DNA of 64,000 nt from Durusdinium trenchii. Its lineage: Eukaryota; Sar; Dinophyceae; Suessiales; Symbiodiniaceae. The number at the start of each line of letters is the position of its first letter. The stretch's first letter is position 1. This document shows positions 62,953-64,000 of the stretch, in pieces. The stretch lies in NCBI GenBank assembly GCA_963970005.1, contig CAXAMN010029094.1:47376-111375 (forward strand), read 5' to 3'. Both the position numbers and the translations under genes were made by a program. The notes under the pieces were generated by a model. That model was not told the origin of the DNA. It did not search any database and saw nothing but the letters and a program-made list of their open reading frames with translations.

Positions 62953-63897
62953 ATATGTCATTTAGGTCAAACAGGTACCCTATGAACCAAAGTACTCGTT
63001 AAACTGGTCCTTAACTAAAGGCCTACTTTTACTTTTGAAAGAACGTACTTTACTTTTGTCTAATCACGACTCCATTAACATGCTAGCACAGGATTTGCAT
63101 GAGTGTTCATACGTTTTGCAGGTGGTCATGGCATGTTCAAGCTGCATTTTTGCAGAAGGTCGGCATCATGCATGTCCGACATATGAAAAACATGCATGGA
63201 TAGAAGGATCCATTGATAAACATGGATAGATCACTGATCAACTGTCTAGATTCCATGAATTAACCCTGAGGCTCCATGTATGACACAGTTGCTTACGTGG
63301 CCATGTCTGCTCATACAACTGACGGAGGCCATGTAGTTGATTTTTAAGTACGTTCATAGTCCCATAGTCTCGGAGGATCTCGGAGGTCTCAATATGTCTC
63401 AGGCTGGCGCTTTTGAGGCCTTGCAAAACTTGAGTAGAGCAATGACTTCCAACAAACACAACATGTTTGCATGGCATCCTGATTTAGATGCTGTGGGCCA
63501 TGCTTTAGAGCTATGATCGGTGCAATTGCTCGTCGTGTGGCCCTCAACTTGAGGAGTACTTGATAAAATTTTGTTGTTTCTAAGAGGGAGCCATTGGTCT
63601 TGAGGCCATCGGTGGAAAGTGCCAAACAACTATGCCCCAGCTTCTGATGTGGATGGTGCGAGCCCGCCTGCAACTGCTTTTGGTTAGTTGCTAGTGGAAA
63701 CAAACACATGCAGTGGAAGGTCTTACTGTGTACCTGCCCAGGCCAATCCCTTCGCAGCCCACTTTTTTGGCCAGTCAGTAGCGTAGTTTTGCAGTGGGCC
63801 TCGGACCATGGAGGAAACCAAGGCTAGGACAGTGTGTGGGGTATCTCAACACAATCATCATGATCACAGCTATACTAGCTGTCTGTCCATTGTATAG

Positions 63898-64000
63898 GTG
63901 AAGCCCTCGAAGATCGATGAAGCCAGATCTACATTGCAGTACCGCATGTTGGACGACGTCATCAGATCGTTCTTGCAGAGCGATGAGAATCTAATTTCTT
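63898..64000 (+). CDS. GST-like protein, further exon (cut by window end)
   Basis: After GTCCATTGTATAG, phase 0 as required: VKPSKIDEARSTLQYRMLDD then VIRSFLQSDENLI. It could instead start the next gene segment; assignment rests on phase and strand only. Confidence 0.5.
   Translation, partial: MKPSKIDEARSTLQYRMLDDVIRSFLQSDENLIS

Noticed and set aside
1-64000. Promoters, TATA boxes and poly(A) signals
   Set aside because: TATA- and AATAAA-like strings are frequent in the AT microsatellites, and dinoflagellate genes lack reliable core-promoter motifs, so none can be supported.

Overview
The window looks like nuclear DNA of a dinoflagellate, probably a Symbiodinium-like alga. Four things point there. 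(1) Two retroelements dominate the recognisable coding: a Ty1/copia-type remnant and a full-length LINE whose first bases look like spliced-leader (SL) sequence, which dinoflagellates add to mRNAs by trans-splicing. (2) Between the elements lie many short GC-rich open segments (about 30-250 nt), bounded by pyrimidine-tract AG acceptors and GT, GC or GA donors; GC and GA donors are a known dinoflagellate trait. (3) All the segments with good splice signals are on the + strand, as in dinoflagellate unidirectional gene arrays. (4) The intergenic/intronic sequence is full of low-copy repeats and microsatellites. No bacterial operon, rRNA, convincing tRNA or CRISPR was seen.

Layout. 1-940: short tandem repeats. 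940-4394 (-): copia-like remnant with gag, lysine/glycine-rich tract, aspartic protease, a methyltransferase-like insert and integrase; reverse transcriptase is missing at the left end. 5.5-36 kb (+): candidate exons in several runs, of which the best are 11236-14470 (ten exons in one compatible phase), 16036-16854, 27108-28237 and 33935-35358. 37222-43900 (+): a complete LINE flanked by a 14-bp target-site duplication, encoding in order an ORF1-like region, a ubiquitin-specific-protease (USP, peptidase C19)-like domain, an APE-type endonuclease, a reverse transcriptase, a CCHC knuckle, a weak RNase H-like region and three identical-spacing HCCC zinc motifs. The frame changes six times but no in-frame stop interrupts the domains. 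44-60 kb (+): more candidate exons, a near-identical ~388-bp duplication and a 12-bp-period minisatellite. 60.8-64 kb (+): exons of a glutathione S-transferase-like protein, cut by the window end.

Exon calls come from reading splice signals and phase by eye. Many exons are open in more than one frame and on both strands because of their composition, so single-exon calls are tentative, and phase-compatible runs are much safer. 'Phase' here means how many bases of a split codon are carried across the junction. I cannot tell how many genes the exons represent, because no transcription start, SL acceptor or transcript evidence is available. Apart from the GST-like run I do not recognise the host proteins.

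Longer stretches where I saw no gene: 4395-5560, 21.1-23.1 kb, 35.8-37.2 kb, 46.1-48.1 kb, 51.6-52.1 kb and 57.3-58.7 kb; they hold repeats, AT microsatellites or nothing recognisable.
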